Shown here piece after piece: positions 19,051 through 30,783 of a stretch of DNA of 64,000 bases. The first letter of the stretch is position 1. Each line of letters opens with the position of its first letter. The notes under the pieces were generated by a model. That model was not told the origin of the DNA and did not search any database. It saw only the letters and a list, made by a program, of their open reading frames with translations. The position numbers and the translations under genes are program-made. The stretch comes from Cryptomeria japonica (taxonomy: Eukaryota; Streptophyta; Pinopsida; Cupressales; Cupressaceae): positions 214,440,497-214,504,496 of the forward strand of contig NC_081406.1 of the NCBI RefSeq assembly GCF_030272615.1. Reading direction: 5' to 3'.

Positions 19051-21150
19051 ATCGGTCAAATATCTTATGATATGCGAATACCATTCATCTGAGTCTATAA
19101 AGTCACAACATGTTACCAAGCTAGAATCGTCTACAATAGCTGGAGAAATAAGGTTGTGAATAACAAACTTAAGATCAACCATAGGGTCCTCTAAAGATAC
19201 AAGAGAAGCTACACATGCCATTGCATCCGCATGTCGATTATCTTTTCGAGGAACAGGTTCAATTGTATAAGAATCGAATTTTTGTAATAAAGAGATAGCA
19301 AGATGTTTATATTGTGATAATTTGTCTTGTTTTGCTTGATACAGTCGTGTTACTTGTCTTATAATCAATTGAGAATCTCCATAAATATGTATGTGCTTTA
19401 TATTTAGAGCTAAGGCTGCTTTTATTCCCGCTATAAGACCCTCATACTCAGCAATGTTATTGGTACACAGGAAATTTAGATGATAGGATAAAGGAATAGA
19501 TTTCATTGTAGGAGAAATCAGAACAACACCTGCCCCCGATCCCGTACGACACTTAGAACCATCAAAGTATAATTCCCAAGTTTCATCTTTTTCTATAGAA
19601 AAAATGAAGTCATCGGGGAAAGACTCAGAATTAGGGAAGGAGAAAGGTGAAGGGGCCTCAACTAAGTGGTCAGTCAATGCTTGCCCTTTAATTGCTTTTT
19701 GTGAAACAAATTTAAGGTCAAATTCAGTTAACATCATAACCCACTTAGCTAGGCATCCTGATAAATTAGTTTTAGAGAAAAGATGCTTCAAAGGATCAAA
19801 CTTTACCATGACGTGGACTTCTGAATTTAAAAGATAATGTCTCAATTTTTGAGTCGCAAACACCAAGGCCAAGCATTGTCTTTCTATCGCAGAATATCGG
19901 GTCTCATAATCGAGTAAGGTATGACTTATGTAATAAACTAGACATTCCTTACCATCTTTATCATGTTGTGCCAACAATGCTGTGAGAGCATGAGAGGAAG
20001 CAGCTGTATACAAAAGGAAGGGTTTAGAAGGTTCGACAGGTTGAAGAATAGGAGGACTAGCCAAATACACTTTTAAATCTTCAAATGCTTGCTGACAATC
20101 TTCGTTCCATTGAAAAGTGATATTCTTTTTGAGAAGTTGAGTAAAAGGAAAGGTACAATCCGCAAGTTGAGATACGAACCTATGAATAGCTTGAATCTTT
20201 CCTTGTAAGCTTTTAAGTTGAGACACATTTCTAGGAGATGGCATGTTGACAATAGCATCTATTTTCTTAGTGTCCACCTCAATCCCACGATGTGAAACTA
20301 TGAATCCTAATAGTTTTCCACTATCCACACCAAAAACACATTTTCGGGGATTCAAGCGCATGTGATATTTACGAATTCTTTCAAAGATTTGATGAAGGAT
20401 TTTAATATGATCTATGCGAAGAATGGATTTGGCCAAAATATCATCAACATAATCTTCTAAAATCTTATGCATATAATCATGAAAGATAAGGGTCATCACT
20501 CGTTGATAAGTTGCACCGGCATTTTTAAGTCCAAAAGGCATCATTATCCAACAGAACGTACCCCAAGGAGTGGTGAAAGCAGTTTTGAATTGATCTTGAG
20601 GGTTAATGAAAATTTGATTGTATCCTGAAAAACCATCCATGAAGGATAACAAGGCATGTCTTGCCGTAGAATCAACTATCATGTGAATGTTTGGAAGAGG
20701 GAAATCATCTTTTAGAGAAGCCTTATTTAAATCTCGAAAATCGGTACACATTCTTATTTTATTATCTGGTTTAGCCACAACGACAATATTTGAAATCCAC
20801 GGGGAATAATCAATAGGGAGAATAAATCCAGCCTCCAATAATTTTTCAATCTCAGCCTTAACAAGTAGAGCCACCTTAGGATTCATTTTTCGAATCTTTT
20901 GTTTCACAGGCTTAGCATCGGGAACTAAGACAATATTATGAGTAACAATCTTAGGATCTATACCAGGCATGTCAGAGTATGTCCAAGCAAAGATCTCAGG
21001 GAATTCATGCAATAAATCTTCATATTGTTTTTGTTCCTCTTCATCCAAACATTTTCCAATTTTAATAACTTTTTCTTCATTGCAAGGATCCATCTTAACA
21101 TCAGTGGTGTCACTTATGAGAAGATTACTTTGTTGAGGAGTATCCTTTAA
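19046..21150 (-). CDS. pol: Gypsy-1 reverse transcriptase and dual RNase H (N-terminal part of pol)
   Basis: An open minus-strand frame of 688 codons from ATG 21093, in phase with the upstream protease frame across a single TAG at 21151 and continuous with the integrase at 10661. Counted from that ATG, reverse transcriptase motifs include MCTDFRDLNKA near 115-125, SFMDGFSGYNQ near 150-160, PFGLKNAGATYQ near 186-197 and the catalytic YVDD at 215-218. A Gypsy-type RNase H follows (YTAASSHALTALLAQ, YSAIERQCLAL). A second, archaeal-type RNase H comes after it, with LYFDGSK near 512, NNIAEYEGLIAG and NRHADAMA. Two RNase H domains are typical of the Tat lineage. The frame is broken only by the Gypsy-2 insertion. 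Confidence 0.94.
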
Positions 21151-22341
21151 CTAAGGGAATTCTTTCACAATCTCATCATTATCAATCTCTTTTCCAAAAT
21201 AGGCTTTAGTGTTCAAACAATAAGGGAGTCCCCTATTGTGATGATAACGAGGAAGAGTATCATATGCTCCTAAAAACTCAGCTAAAGCATCATCGGTAGG
21301 AAAAACATCCAAAGCACAGGCACACGAAGGATCCCCATCAATATACTCGGGGTGTTGCATTGATAGAGATGTAGAAATAGCATTAACACTAATGCATGGT
21401 CTTTTAGAAGCTTTAGTGCATTTGCAAGGATTATAGCCAAGTCCAAAGGCATAATTGTGAAAATTATTCTCTAGAGGAACCTTTATCCCTTGTTCGTGAG
21501 TGCCACAACCATTTCCATGATACCCATGATTAGCAAAAATGTCAAAACCATGACCATAATGATCAGCCATTTCAGAAAGAGAAGGCGGTTTTTCATAAGA
21601 CAAAGAATCAAATTCTTCAGAATTAGAGGTGTGAGGAGAAGAAGTTTGAGAAGCGGCCACAAAATTGTTGCTCATAGGTTCAGGTAAGATTGACTGATTT
21701 TTAGCTTCTTCCTTCTTTTCAACTTTAAGCTCTCTAGAAGGAACCTTATATTCACCTACAAAGGTGGGATTAAAATCAAGAGATCCCCAATCGTCTTCTG
21801 CGAGAACCTTCTCGGGATCAAAATCCTTCTTATGTGTAGTTTCAAGTCGAGAAGAATCTTCTTCAGGAGCTCCAGACTCATCCAAAGAATTTTGATCATC
21901 AGAGAGCGAGGATTCATCGATAGGTATCTTGTTTAAAGAGTCATCACTAGACGAGGATGGCTTAGAAGAACCCCCTTTGGAAGTAGATGTTTGTAAACAA
22001 GCTTGGAAATTAGTATCACCTATCAAGGTATATGTCTTATTGTTATAGATAAATTTAACTTGTCTATGCAATGTAGAGGGGACAGCTTGCATACTGTGAA
22101 TCCAAGGTCTCCCTAATAACAAGTTGTATGTTAAATTTCCTGACATAACATGGATAGGAGTAGGCAAAGTAATAGGTCCCACTGTGAGGGGTAAGGTGAT
22201 AATACCTAATGAAGTCTTAGCCACATTGTCAAAGCCTCGAATGGGATGAGAGTCAGGCTCAATGAGGGATGTATCCACATTCATTTTATGCAATAGATTA
22301 ATGCTACACACATTAAGGCTAGAGCCATTATCTACTAGTGT
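21151..22341 (-). CDS. Gypsy-1 aspartic protease frame
   Basis: Runs from the TGA at 22342-22344 to TAG at 21151. The active-site segment LVDNGSSLNV lies between the TGA and the first ATG at 22311, followed by LTVGPITLPTPIHVM and LLGRPWIHSM. An acidic linker and a Cys-containing C-terminal segment (CACALDVFPTDDALAEFLGA) lead to the pol frame. The only interruptions in this phase are the TGA before and the TAG after, so the ancestor was probably one gag-pro-pol frame. D-N-G in place of D-S-G or D-T-G at the active site is seen in plant Tat elements. Confidence 0.85.
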   Translation of the reverse strand, partial: TLVDNGSSLNVCSINLLHKMNVDTSLIEPDSHPIRGFDNVAKTSLGIITLPLTVGPITLPTPIHVMSGNLTYNLLLGRPWIHSMQAVPSTLHRQVKFIYNNKTYTLIGDTNFQACLQTSTSKGGSSKPSSSSDDSLNKIPIDESSLSDDQNSLDESGAPEEDSSRLETTHKKDFDPEKVLAEDDWGSLDFNPTFVGEYKVPSRELKVEKKEEAKNQSILPEPMSNNFVAASQTSSPHTSNSEEFDSLSYEKPPSLSEMADHYGHGFDIFANHGYHGNGCGTHEQGIKVPLENNFHNYAFGLGYNPCKCTKASKRPCISVNAISTSLSMQHPEYIDGDPSCACALDVFPTDDALAEFLGAYDTLPRYHHNRGLPYCLNTKAYFGKEIDNDEIVKEFP

Positions 22342-23369
22342 TCATCTTATAGCAGTGTCTTTCATGATAACCACAATCATCAAGGGATCATATTGATGTT
22401 GAATTTCACTAGTAGGAAACTCATCTTGGGTAAACACAATTTGAGCCTTAGGATTCATCATAGAGTTAACCAAAGATGCTATATTACTAGATGTATTTGG
22501 TGGAGGAACATTCAAATCTTTCAAGGCATCTTGTAACATTCCATGATGAGTGGAAGAAGTTTGAATCAAATCCCAGAGGGATATCTTAGCAGGGATAGCT
22601 TTAAGTTGTTCTATGAGATCATATTCCTTACCCATAACTTGCGAAATACGGGGAGCTTTGTGGAAGAATTGGTTGAGGATTAGGAAGAGAAACAGGAATA
22701 ACAGGAGGAGGATTAGGCTGCCTATTATTTCTGGTGTGATAAGTATGGGCAACCGCATGATAACTCTCTCTAGTTAATTGCTTGGCATAACTATAAGGAC
22801 TTATAGGTTTTCTTCCTTGCACAGTGATGATTGGTTTATTCGGAGTATGAAAGGAATCATGATCATACCTCCTAGACAATAAGGAGAGGTGATTTAGGAA
22901 CTTGAAAGGTGGGAGAAGGATAAGCACCTTGGACTTCAAAGAGAGGCTTATTATGCTCATTCAGGTTTATCATGTTAACCAATTTAGAAGTCTTGTTCTT
23001 GTTTAAAGATTTTGATAAAGCCACAAAGTCATCAAGAGAATCATCCAACAAAGTATGATCATAGCTATCAAAAGGTTTATCTTTTGGTTCAAAAGGAGAT
23101 ATCTCCTCATAGAGGGGATTATTGAACACAACCATGTTACTAGATTTAGTGGAAGAGTTGATAGGAATGTACCCTTGAGAGGAACCATTCGACTTATCTT
23201 TCTCATCACACCTAAATGGCATAGTAACAAGGTTTATGAGTCTTTGGTAAAATGAAGGTTTGGCATCTTTAGGGTTCAAAAACTCATCTAAAGCTTCATC
23301 TAATTCATCTTGGCTATACTCATAATAATCATCATAAGCATGAACATTTTGCAAATAAAAATATGACAT
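22342..23369 (-). pseudogene. Gypsy-1 gag-like region, frameshifted
   Basis: Three overlapping minus-strand frames follow one another: ATG 23369 to about 22872, then about 22930-22628, then 22758-22342. This implies two frameshifts. The first 150 residues are acidic with a Tyr/Asp-rich start and do not resemble the Gypsy-2 ORF1 repeats. The C-terminal part, from NKPLFEVQG onward, is close to Gypsy-2 ORF1. No capsid or zinc-knuckle motif is visible and the whole region is only about 1 kb, so the Gag core may have been lost or be too divergent to see. Confidence 0.65.
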
Positions 23370-23542
23370 TTTGAAATAAAGATTGCATAAAATTTAAAAA
23401 CACAATGCAAAGAAACACACTCTCTTTTTTTTTTTTTTTTTTTTAAATGAAAATGAAATGAAAACACACTAAATCTAGATCTAGATCTAACAAATGCAAT
23501 GCAAGAGGAAGCAATGATAGTTTCACGTCGGGTTCACCAAAA
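23370..23542 (-). promoter_or_regulatory. Gypsy-1 leader with primer binding site (23522-23539)
   Basis: On the minus strand TGGTGAACCCGACGTGAA follows the 5' LTR after 3 bases, identical to the Gypsy-2 site. The leader then holds a run of about 20 A (T on the plus strand, 23425-23444) before the ATG at 23369. Confidence 0.75.
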
Positions 23543-25200
23543 TGTGTAGGGGAAAAAGCGAGACTAGGTTAACATGTCCTAATCCTACCTTTTGACACAC
23601 ATTACGGAATACGAAAGAGCCTAGAGGTATCACACAATTGGATACTTCTTTTAGTGAAAGAGAGAGCCATGGGCTACCAATTAGGATTTCTATTCCTTTG
23701 TTGCAATTGAAAGATAAAATGATACAAGTTCAAGTCCTAATCCCAAAATGCATGTATGAACTAACAACAAGATTGCAGAATTGAGATTAAACAATGAACA
23801 GCTATAAACACAAGGACAAAACAAGAATGTAGATGCGTACCCGGAGTCAAAATATGATTGAAAATGTTCGGGATGGGGGCACGGGCGCCACTGTCCTGAT
23901 ACTGTGCTGGAAAATGCTCCTGAAACTGCTGTCTTGCACTCTGGAAAACTATCGGAAATGCAGTCTGTCAGGAGGACCAAGGCGCCCAGCACCTCTATCC
24001 CAGGGACCAGGGCACCCAGCACCCCTGTCCTGGTAGGACTAGGGCACCCAACACCCCTGTCCTGGTCTTTTGCTCTGCAATTTGGTGTGGAGTGCTGTCT
24101 CTACCTGCTTTTCCCGGATCTGTAACCTGTGGCGTCGTCCGAGTCCTGAAACCTGCACTTATATCTGAAAAGGGTGTGGGTGGCTATATAGGGTTTTGCC
24201 TTAGTCAAACCCCCGCTTTGGTGATTTCCACCTCCACGAATAGCCAAGTTGTATTGTAAAATGTATTGTGTGTGCAAACCTTGTGTGTGTGCAAGATCCT
24301 AAAATGCAAGTAAGCAAACTAGAGCAACCTAGAAAGTAAACCCTAATTGCTTGTAAATGATAATGTAAATGCTCTAAATCAAGATGCAAAATGATCTAAA
24401 GCATGAATAGATGATATATTGAAGCTTATGCAAAGACATGAAAACAACACGAAATCATACCCAAACCCCAAGGGAGGGGTACAAGCCAATCTTCAGTCGG
24501 TAATCTCCTATTGTTCTTCAATGTCTTCCAAGCCCTAAATGGATGAATGAAATTGATAAATGCTTGATAGAGGGATGTTGAATGTTGTTGAAGTCTTCAA
24601 AGATTTTCTCTTTCGCTGCATATGAGGTTCCTAAAAACCAAAATCAGATCCCTTCAAATGAAGAAAGAGAGCTCTTATGTATGAAACCCTAGGTCATAAT
24701 TTCATCTTTTGGCCGACCTAGAGATTGAATCTCCCACCAATTTCTTGGGGTTAAGCTTTATTTTATGATTGGATTGTGCTCCTAAAATTTCGAGAAAAAT
24801 GTCCGGGACCATGTGCACTCCGAGCGCCACGGTCCTGACAACTTTTCACCAAATTTTCAGGGCCATTGGATATGATGATTTTAGAGAGAATCCCAAAGTT
24901 ACAAGTGATTTCGAGATGTTTTGACCCCCGAAACCAAGCCCCCAAGTTCAAAATAGGACTTAATTAGGGTTTTTGATTGAATGATGTATTGGAGGAATAA
25001 AATGAAAAGGGCACGCTTTAATGAAAGAGCCCAACTTTATGATGTGGAGAATGGTGAAATAGGACCTTAGACCTAATTAATTTGATTAATTAAGTGCTAA
25101 AGGAGAAATGTAATGCAAAATGTAAAATGCACCAAGGCGGGTGTTAAACTAGGTGTGAAATTGTACCACCTAGCAAGTGCGTACAATATACGATGCTACA
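23543..25200 (-). repeat. Gypsy-1 5' LTR
   Basis: 1658 bp, TG...CA, homologous to 4079-5736. The TATA box (TATATA, minus strand) is at 24185-24190. The three-unit GC-rich minisatellite is at about 23960-24065. This LTR would have driven transcription leftward through gag and pol. Confidence 0.93.
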
Positions 25201-25205
25201 GCTAC
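25201..25205. repeat. Target-site duplication of Gypsy-1, right copy
   Basis: GCTAC, matching 4074-4078. The Copia-1 gag frame continues directly after it. Confidence 0.93.
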
Positions 25206-25603
25206 ATGCATTTGAGTTAAGTAACTTTGATAATAGTGGATCTTCTGTAAATAAAGTTGAATCTGCATTTAGTTCTTTTCATCTTGATGAATCTAATGAT
25301 TACAATGAAAGAAAGTATAAGTACTCTGAAGGAGATCACAGTGGAGCAAGTGAAAGATTTCATAAGAACATGGAAGAAGTACACAAATTGTATGAGGAAA
25401 TCAGAAAGCAGGAAGAGTTTGAAGCACTATTAGCCAGAAGGTTACCGAGAGGCAAAGGTAAGTATAAAGGAAAACTACCTTTGAAATGTTTCAATTGTGA
25501 TAAGATAAGACATATGGCTTCTAACTTTCCTAACAAAGAATCTACTGAAAAGAGAGATTACCAAGATGACAGACAGAAAGACAATCATTACAGAGGACAC
25601 TAA
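25206..25603 (+). pseudogene. gag: Copia-1 gag, C-terminal part
   Basis: Continues the gag frame left at 4078 (HAFELSNFDN). It has a Lys/Glu-rich helix and a nucleic-acid-binding zinc knuckle, CFNCDKIRHMASNF. The family form is C-X2-C-X4-H-X4-C; here the last Cys is Phe and the usual Gly before His is Arg, so the knuckle is dead. A TAA at 25601 interrupts the frame before the protease. Confidence 0.85.
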
Positions 25604-26770
25604 GACTTTAGAAGAAGAGATAGAAAGACATGCTTAATAGCTAATGAGGAATCCAATGATGATAAATCAGATGAAACTAATATAGAGGAAGTAGTTTATG
25701 TGGCTATCAAAGATGGATCAGATGAAGAAAGGTATGAAGAAAAATCCCTAATATCTCACATAAATACTAATGATTCTTGGATCATAGATAGTGGATGCTC
25801 ACATCATATGACAGGTGATAAACACAAGTTTGTTATGTTAGAAGATTATGATGGAGGCTATGTAAGATTTGGTAATGATGCACCATGTCGAGTAAGAGGT
25901 AAAGGATCTATAACACTTCTTGAAAATGCAAGATGCAATGATGTTTATTAGGTTGAATGTTTGAAATACAATTTGTTGAGTGTAGCACAGCTAAACAATA
26001 CAGGTTCTTGAATAGAATTTCAGAAAGGAATTGTCAAAGTTCATGACAAGAATGGAAAGTTAGCTACTACCGGGACACAAACAAAAGGTAATACATTTCA
26101 CCTTGACTCAACTCAGAATAAATGTTTGTATGCAAAGATAGATGATACCTAGTTATGGCATAAAAGGTTTTGTCATGTAAATTTTGATAATCTGATCAAA
26201 ATAAGTAAGAAGCACCAAGTAAGAGGTCTACCGAGTCTTGAAAAGCCTGAGAATGCTATGTGCCAAGGATGCCAGATGGGTAAGATGACAAGATCAAGCT
26301 TTACAAGTAGGTCTTACACTTCTAAGGGAATTTTAGATCTTGTGCACACTGATCTTTGTCGTCCTATGAAAGTTCAAAGTTATTATGGTGATAAATATTT
26401 CATATTATTTGTGGATGACTATTCAAGGATAATGTTAGTAATGTTTTTAAAAGAAAATTCAAAATCTTTTCAAATGTTTAAATGGTACAAGGCAAGAGTT
26501 GAAAATGAAATAGGAAGACAACTAAAATTTCTTAGATCAGATAGAGGAGGAGAGTTCACATTTGATGAGTTCAACTTATTCTGCAATGATCATGGTATTA
26601 AAAGGCAAGTCTCTACACCGAGAACTCCATAGAAAAATGGAATAGCTGAGAGAAGAAACAGATCTATTGTGGATTGTGCCAGAACCCTGATGATTGAAAA
26701 GAAAGTGCCACAACATTTTGGAGAGAAGCAATAAGCACAACAGTTTACACCCTAAACCAAGTACAACTGA
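25604..26770 (+). pseudogene. pol: Copia-1 protease and integrase
   Basis: The protease motif WIIDSGCSHHMTG (near 25780) is intact. The integrase zinc region follows, with LWHKRFCHVNF and CQGCQMGK. The catalytic core has LVHTDLCRP, FVDDYSR, RSDRGGEF and NGIAERRNR. Stops lie near 25950, 26008, 26150 and 26629 (TAG within the TPRTP...NGIAER motif), and a frameshift lies between about 26690 and 26720. Order and motifs are standard Copia. Confidence 0.88.
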
Positions 26771-27330
26771 AGAAAGGTAGTTTGAAGACACCATATGAAA
26801 TCTGGTATGACAAGAAACCTAATGTAAGTTATTTTAAAATTTTTGGAAGTAGATGTTGTGTACACAAAGATGATAGAAATGGCAAGTTTGATCAGAAAAG
26901 TGAAGAAGGAACATTTCTAGGTTATTCTTCTAGAAGAAAAGCATTTAAATGTCTGATCAAATCATCTAACAAAATAGTAGAAAGTGCAAATTTGAAAATA
27001 GATGAATTTGCAGAAAGAAATGATGAAGGAAATTTCAAAGAACCAAAAGATTATGATGAATTTGTCTATGTTCAATCGACAAGTCCTACCGAGAAAACTA
27101 TTGAAGAAAATGAAGAGAATATCCAATTACTGAGTGATGAAGAAGATCATATAGAGCCTATCGAGCCTATATTAGCCAAGTATGTCAGAAGGCATCATGC
27201 ACCAAGTCAGATTATAGGAGATAAGGATGATCTAGTCATGACAAGGAACAAACTGAGACATAACACATGTCTGCTATCTGAATTTGAACCGAGAATGGTG
27301 AAAGAGGCATTTAATAGTGAATATTAGATA
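26771..27330 (+). pseudogene. pol: Copia-1 integrase C-terminal region
   Basis: Open plus-strand frame with the Copia integrase C-terminal block: TPYEIWYDKKPNVSYFKIFG, then GKFDQKSEEGTFLGYSS and KAFKCL. An acidic linker then leads to the reverse transcriptase. Ends at TAG 27326. Confidence 0.85.
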
Positions 27331-28821
27331 AATTCTATGACAGAAGAGATTGATCAAATCAAGAAGAATGACACATGGACACTAATCCCAAGACTGAAGG
27401 ACAAAAATGTAATCGATACAAAGTGGATTTTCAAAAACAAGCTAAATGAAAAAGGAGAGGTCATTTGAAATAAAGCAAGACTAGTTTGCAAAGGTTATGC
27501 CCAAGAAGAAGGAATTGATTATGGTGAAACTTTTGCACCTATGGCTAGACTTGAAGGAGTAAGAACATTGTTGGCATATGCTGCTTTCAAAAACTTCAAG
27601 GTATATCAAATGGATGTCAAATCTACATTTATGAATGGAATATTAGAAGAAGAAGTTTTTATTGAACAACCTGAAGGATTTGTTGAAGACAATAATAAAG
27701 ATTAGGTATGTAAATTGAACAAAGCATTATATGGTCTAAAACAAGCACCTAGAGCATGGTATGAAAGATTGCACTCTTATTTGATTAAGATTGGTTTTAT
27801 AAGGACAAGTGAGAACAACAATATGTACATGAAGAATGATGAAAATGGAATACTGATCTCAGCCATATTTGTTGATGATATTATAGTTTGTGGAAATGAC
27901 TCTCTATGTAAGAACTTTGGAAATGAAATGAGCAAAGAATTTGAGATGTCATTAATCGGTGAGATAAAGTATTTTATAGGTTTACAAATACTGCAAATGA
28001 AAAATGAGATTTTCATTACTCAATCCAAGTACATAAAGGAAATCTTGAAGAAATTTGGAATGGAGGATTCAAAACCAATAAGTACTCTTATGACTACCAA
28101 CTATAAACTATCAAAGAATGATGAATCTGCATCTATTGATGAGACACTTTATCGATCCATGATTGGAAAGCTACAATATGTTGTTCAGAGAAGACCAGAC
28201 ATAGCACATGCAATAGGTATAGTTGCAAGATTCTCTCCAGATCCTAATAAAACACACATGACAACAATCAAAAGAATTTTTAGATACTTGAAAGGCATAG
28301 AGGATTATGACTTAGTATATCAAAAAGGAAATGACTTTGATTTAAAAGTTTATACTAATGTTGATTGGGTAGACAACATTGATGACAGGAAAAGCACAAG
28401 TGGAGGAGCTTTCTTTTTAGGAAAAAGACTAGTGAGTTGGCGTAGCAAGAAACAAGGATGTGTTTCACAGTCAACAACAGAAGCTAAATATGTTGCTATA
28501 GTATTGAATTGTACCAACATAGCATGGATCAAACAACTGTTGGAAGGAATAAATGAGAAAGTTACCGAGCCAGTAACTATATTCTATGACAATACTAGTG
28601 CCATTAACATTTTGAAGAATCCTGTTATGCACTCTAAGACAAAGCACATCTCTATCAAATATCATTATCTTAGAGAACAAGCTCAAGAGAAGAAAGTGAT
28701 GTTGGAGTATGTTAGCACAAAGGAACAAATAGTAGATATCTTTACCAAGCAACTACCAAGGGACACTTTTGAATATCTCAGAAGTAAGTTAGGGGTCCTA
28801 CCCCTATCTTCTACTCACTGA
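27331..28821 (+). pseudogene. pol: Copia-1 reverse transcriptase and RNase H
   Basis: In frame with two stops (TGA near 27466, TAG near 27703). Reverse transcriptase motifs are [40 protein letters not shown] and the catalytic FVDDII. RNase H motifs are NVDWVDNIDDRKSTSGG, QSTTEAKYVAI and YDNTSAINI. The C-terminus ends at TGA 28819. From 27715 a 368-codon stretch is open. Confidence 0.9.
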
Positions 28822-29247
28822 CCAAGTTCGGTGAAAGCATCAATTCAATGACTCTATCAAATATCTTTTTAGAGTTGATGCTGATTTACACATTTTAGGA
28901 TGTTTTCTAAAGGTGTGCAGGAAATAATGCAGGATACAATACAGGGAACAGGAATTGAAGACAAAATGCTCTGACTGAGACTCAGTTGATACACAACAAC
29001 AAGAAATCACTTCCTACAAGAAGAAAATATGTTTTAATTCTTTACTTTTTTGGCATTGTTGTCAAAGGGGGAGAAGACTGATTAAAAAGACTGAAACTAA
29101 AGATTGAAAAAAAGGGGGAGAAGACTGAAGAAAATAGGAGAAGTCTGTTGACAGCAAGAGAGAATTTCAGCATTTCAGAATCATAGCAATCCAAATCTTT
29201 TTAAGGTCAAATCAATTGGTTTTGCCATCAATGCCAAAGGGGGAGAT
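28822..29247 (+). other. Copia-1 3' untranslated region with polypurine tracts
   Basis: Non-coding. AAAGGGGGAGA occurs three times: near 29076, near 29112 and at 29236-29246 beside the 3' LTR. The last is the functional position; the others may be extra tracts or slippage copies. Confidence 0.8.
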
Positions 29248-30778
29248 TGTTGGCATTTGGCATTATAACAGACAATGGGAGATTGTTGGCATTTCAATAA
29301 GGATATTGAGAAGGTTGTTGATGATTATGGATATGACTGATTAAGGATGTTTACTATCTTGATATTATTATTTTGTCATTGATGTCAAGAAATTGATTTT
29401 CTAATTCAGTATGATGTTGCCATATCTTGAGAAGTATGATTTGAAGAGTATAAAGATGTCGGTAAAAGACACAGAAAGAATATGATGAATAAGGGGATGA
29501 ATAAGGTATTCAATGGGCAACTATTACCAAGTCAGACAATGATGAGATCATGATGTTTAGATTGTTTTAACATCATACATATGTTGTAAATTGTAAGGTT
29601 AATACTATACTATGTTACCGAGCAAAGAACCTAGTTAGTAAACCTTAAGGTTATCGCTATCGGTTAATGAAGGCAGAACGTCTACCGAGTGAAGTTTAGT
29701 ATTTACCGAATTGTTACCGAGTTGTAACTGAGCTGTAACATAATACATTAAATGGTTACATGCATTATTTAATGAAGGAAGCTGATGAGCTAGAACTGAT
29801 AAAATGATTGGTATGTCGTGCATGAAATTTGTTAATGAATCTATGCCAAAGGAAAATCAACATGAAGATCTACAGCTTAGATTGAACCGCAATACCCTAG
29901 CACAAGTTCCAAGAAATGTATGCAAGTTCCAAGACAGGGTAAAACATTTTCAGATCGAAGGATACATTGAACCTGGTCAAAGTTTGAAGATATGATGGCT
30001 ATGATTGATCATGGGAAATGTGATCAAGGAGATTAAATGGTTGGTGAATTGTTTATAAATAGGGAACTATTGATAAACAATGTATACGGGAAAATGTATG
30101 CACAAGGATGCTACATAGTGATTACCGAGCATAGAAGCTTGAAGACTTGTTTGAATAATAGAGTATAGAAGCCCAGAAGATGGACAAGATTAGTTCTATG
30201 TCTAGATTGTATTGAGAAAATAAGAATCTGCTTTAGCATTTTAGATGTGAAGTTGCAGATAGATTTTTATTACTATTATTTTGTGAAAGTGATAGAAAAT
30301 CTCTTAACCAAGTGGATTTAACAGTCTTATTTGTAAAACCCTCTAGCAAGGTGACATTCTGATTGAGTGTTTGAAATCCTTTAACAAGGTCACTTCTAAC
30401 AAGGTGAAGATCCTAACAGATCTGAGGGAAATCCCTTAACCGTGTCACATCTAGCAATGTGTTTATAATCTTTAACAGGATTTTCTTTTAACCGAGCATA
30501 CTTTAGAAGAGTATATTTCTTAGTGGGTCCGAAATCCCACAGTGGTTTTTCCCTATTGGGGTTTCCATGTTAAATTTGGTGTTATGAGGTTTATGATGTT
30601 TATATGCTTTTGAGTTTGCATGTTTAGCTATTTTGGTTATATTACTGAAGTATATGTTACTGAGGTTGAATCTAATGTTTTTATGGAAGATTAAGTTTGT
30701 ATGATTCACCACCACCCACCCCCCCCCTCATGTTGTTGGCTATTGGATCTGTACTTATATTAAGTATCAGAACTATCA
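29248..30778 (+). repeat. Copia-1 3' LTR
   Basis: 1531 bp, TGTTGG...ATCA, homologous to 1900-3446, with the TATA box at 30054-30061 and the C-rich tract at about 30702-30730, which is longer and interrupted compared with the 5' LTR. Confidence 0.93.
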
Positions 30779-30783
30779 TAACC
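30779..30783. repeat. Target-site duplication of Copia-1, right copy
   Basis: TAACC, matching 1895-1899. Confidence 0.92.

Larger units (their letters stand above)
4079..25200 (-). mobile_element. Gypsy-1: Ty3/Gypsy Tat-lineage retrotransposon with antisense PMD gene
   Basis: Both LTRs are exactly 1658 bp (4079-5736 and 23543-25200), starting TG and ending CA. On the minus strand the order is 5' LTR, primer site, gag-like region, protease, reverse transcriptase with two RNase H domains, integrase, a 3.7-kb 3' region, polypurine tract and 3' LTR. The second RNase H and the lack of a chromodomain point to the Tat lineage. Without the Gypsy-2 insertion it is about 12.7 kb. The 3' region holds a plant-mobile-domain gene on the plus strand. 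By-eye LTR samples differ by about 5 percent. Confidence 0.93.
1900..30778 (+). mobile_element. Copia-1: Ty1/Copia LTR retrotransposon, split by nested Gypsy elements
   Basis: Two LTRs of about 1.54 kb (1900-3446 and 29248-30778) bound a methionine-tRNA-type primer site, gag, protease, integrase, reverse transcriptase, RNase H and a polypurine tract, in Copia order. Removing the 21.1-kb Gypsy-1 insertion leaves about 7.7 kb, a usual Copia size. Gag is cut at 4078 and resumes at 25206. Several in-frame stops and at least one frameshift make it non-autonomous now. By-eye samples of the LTRs differ by roughly 2-6 percent, so the insertion is old but still well preserved. Confidence 0.93.
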
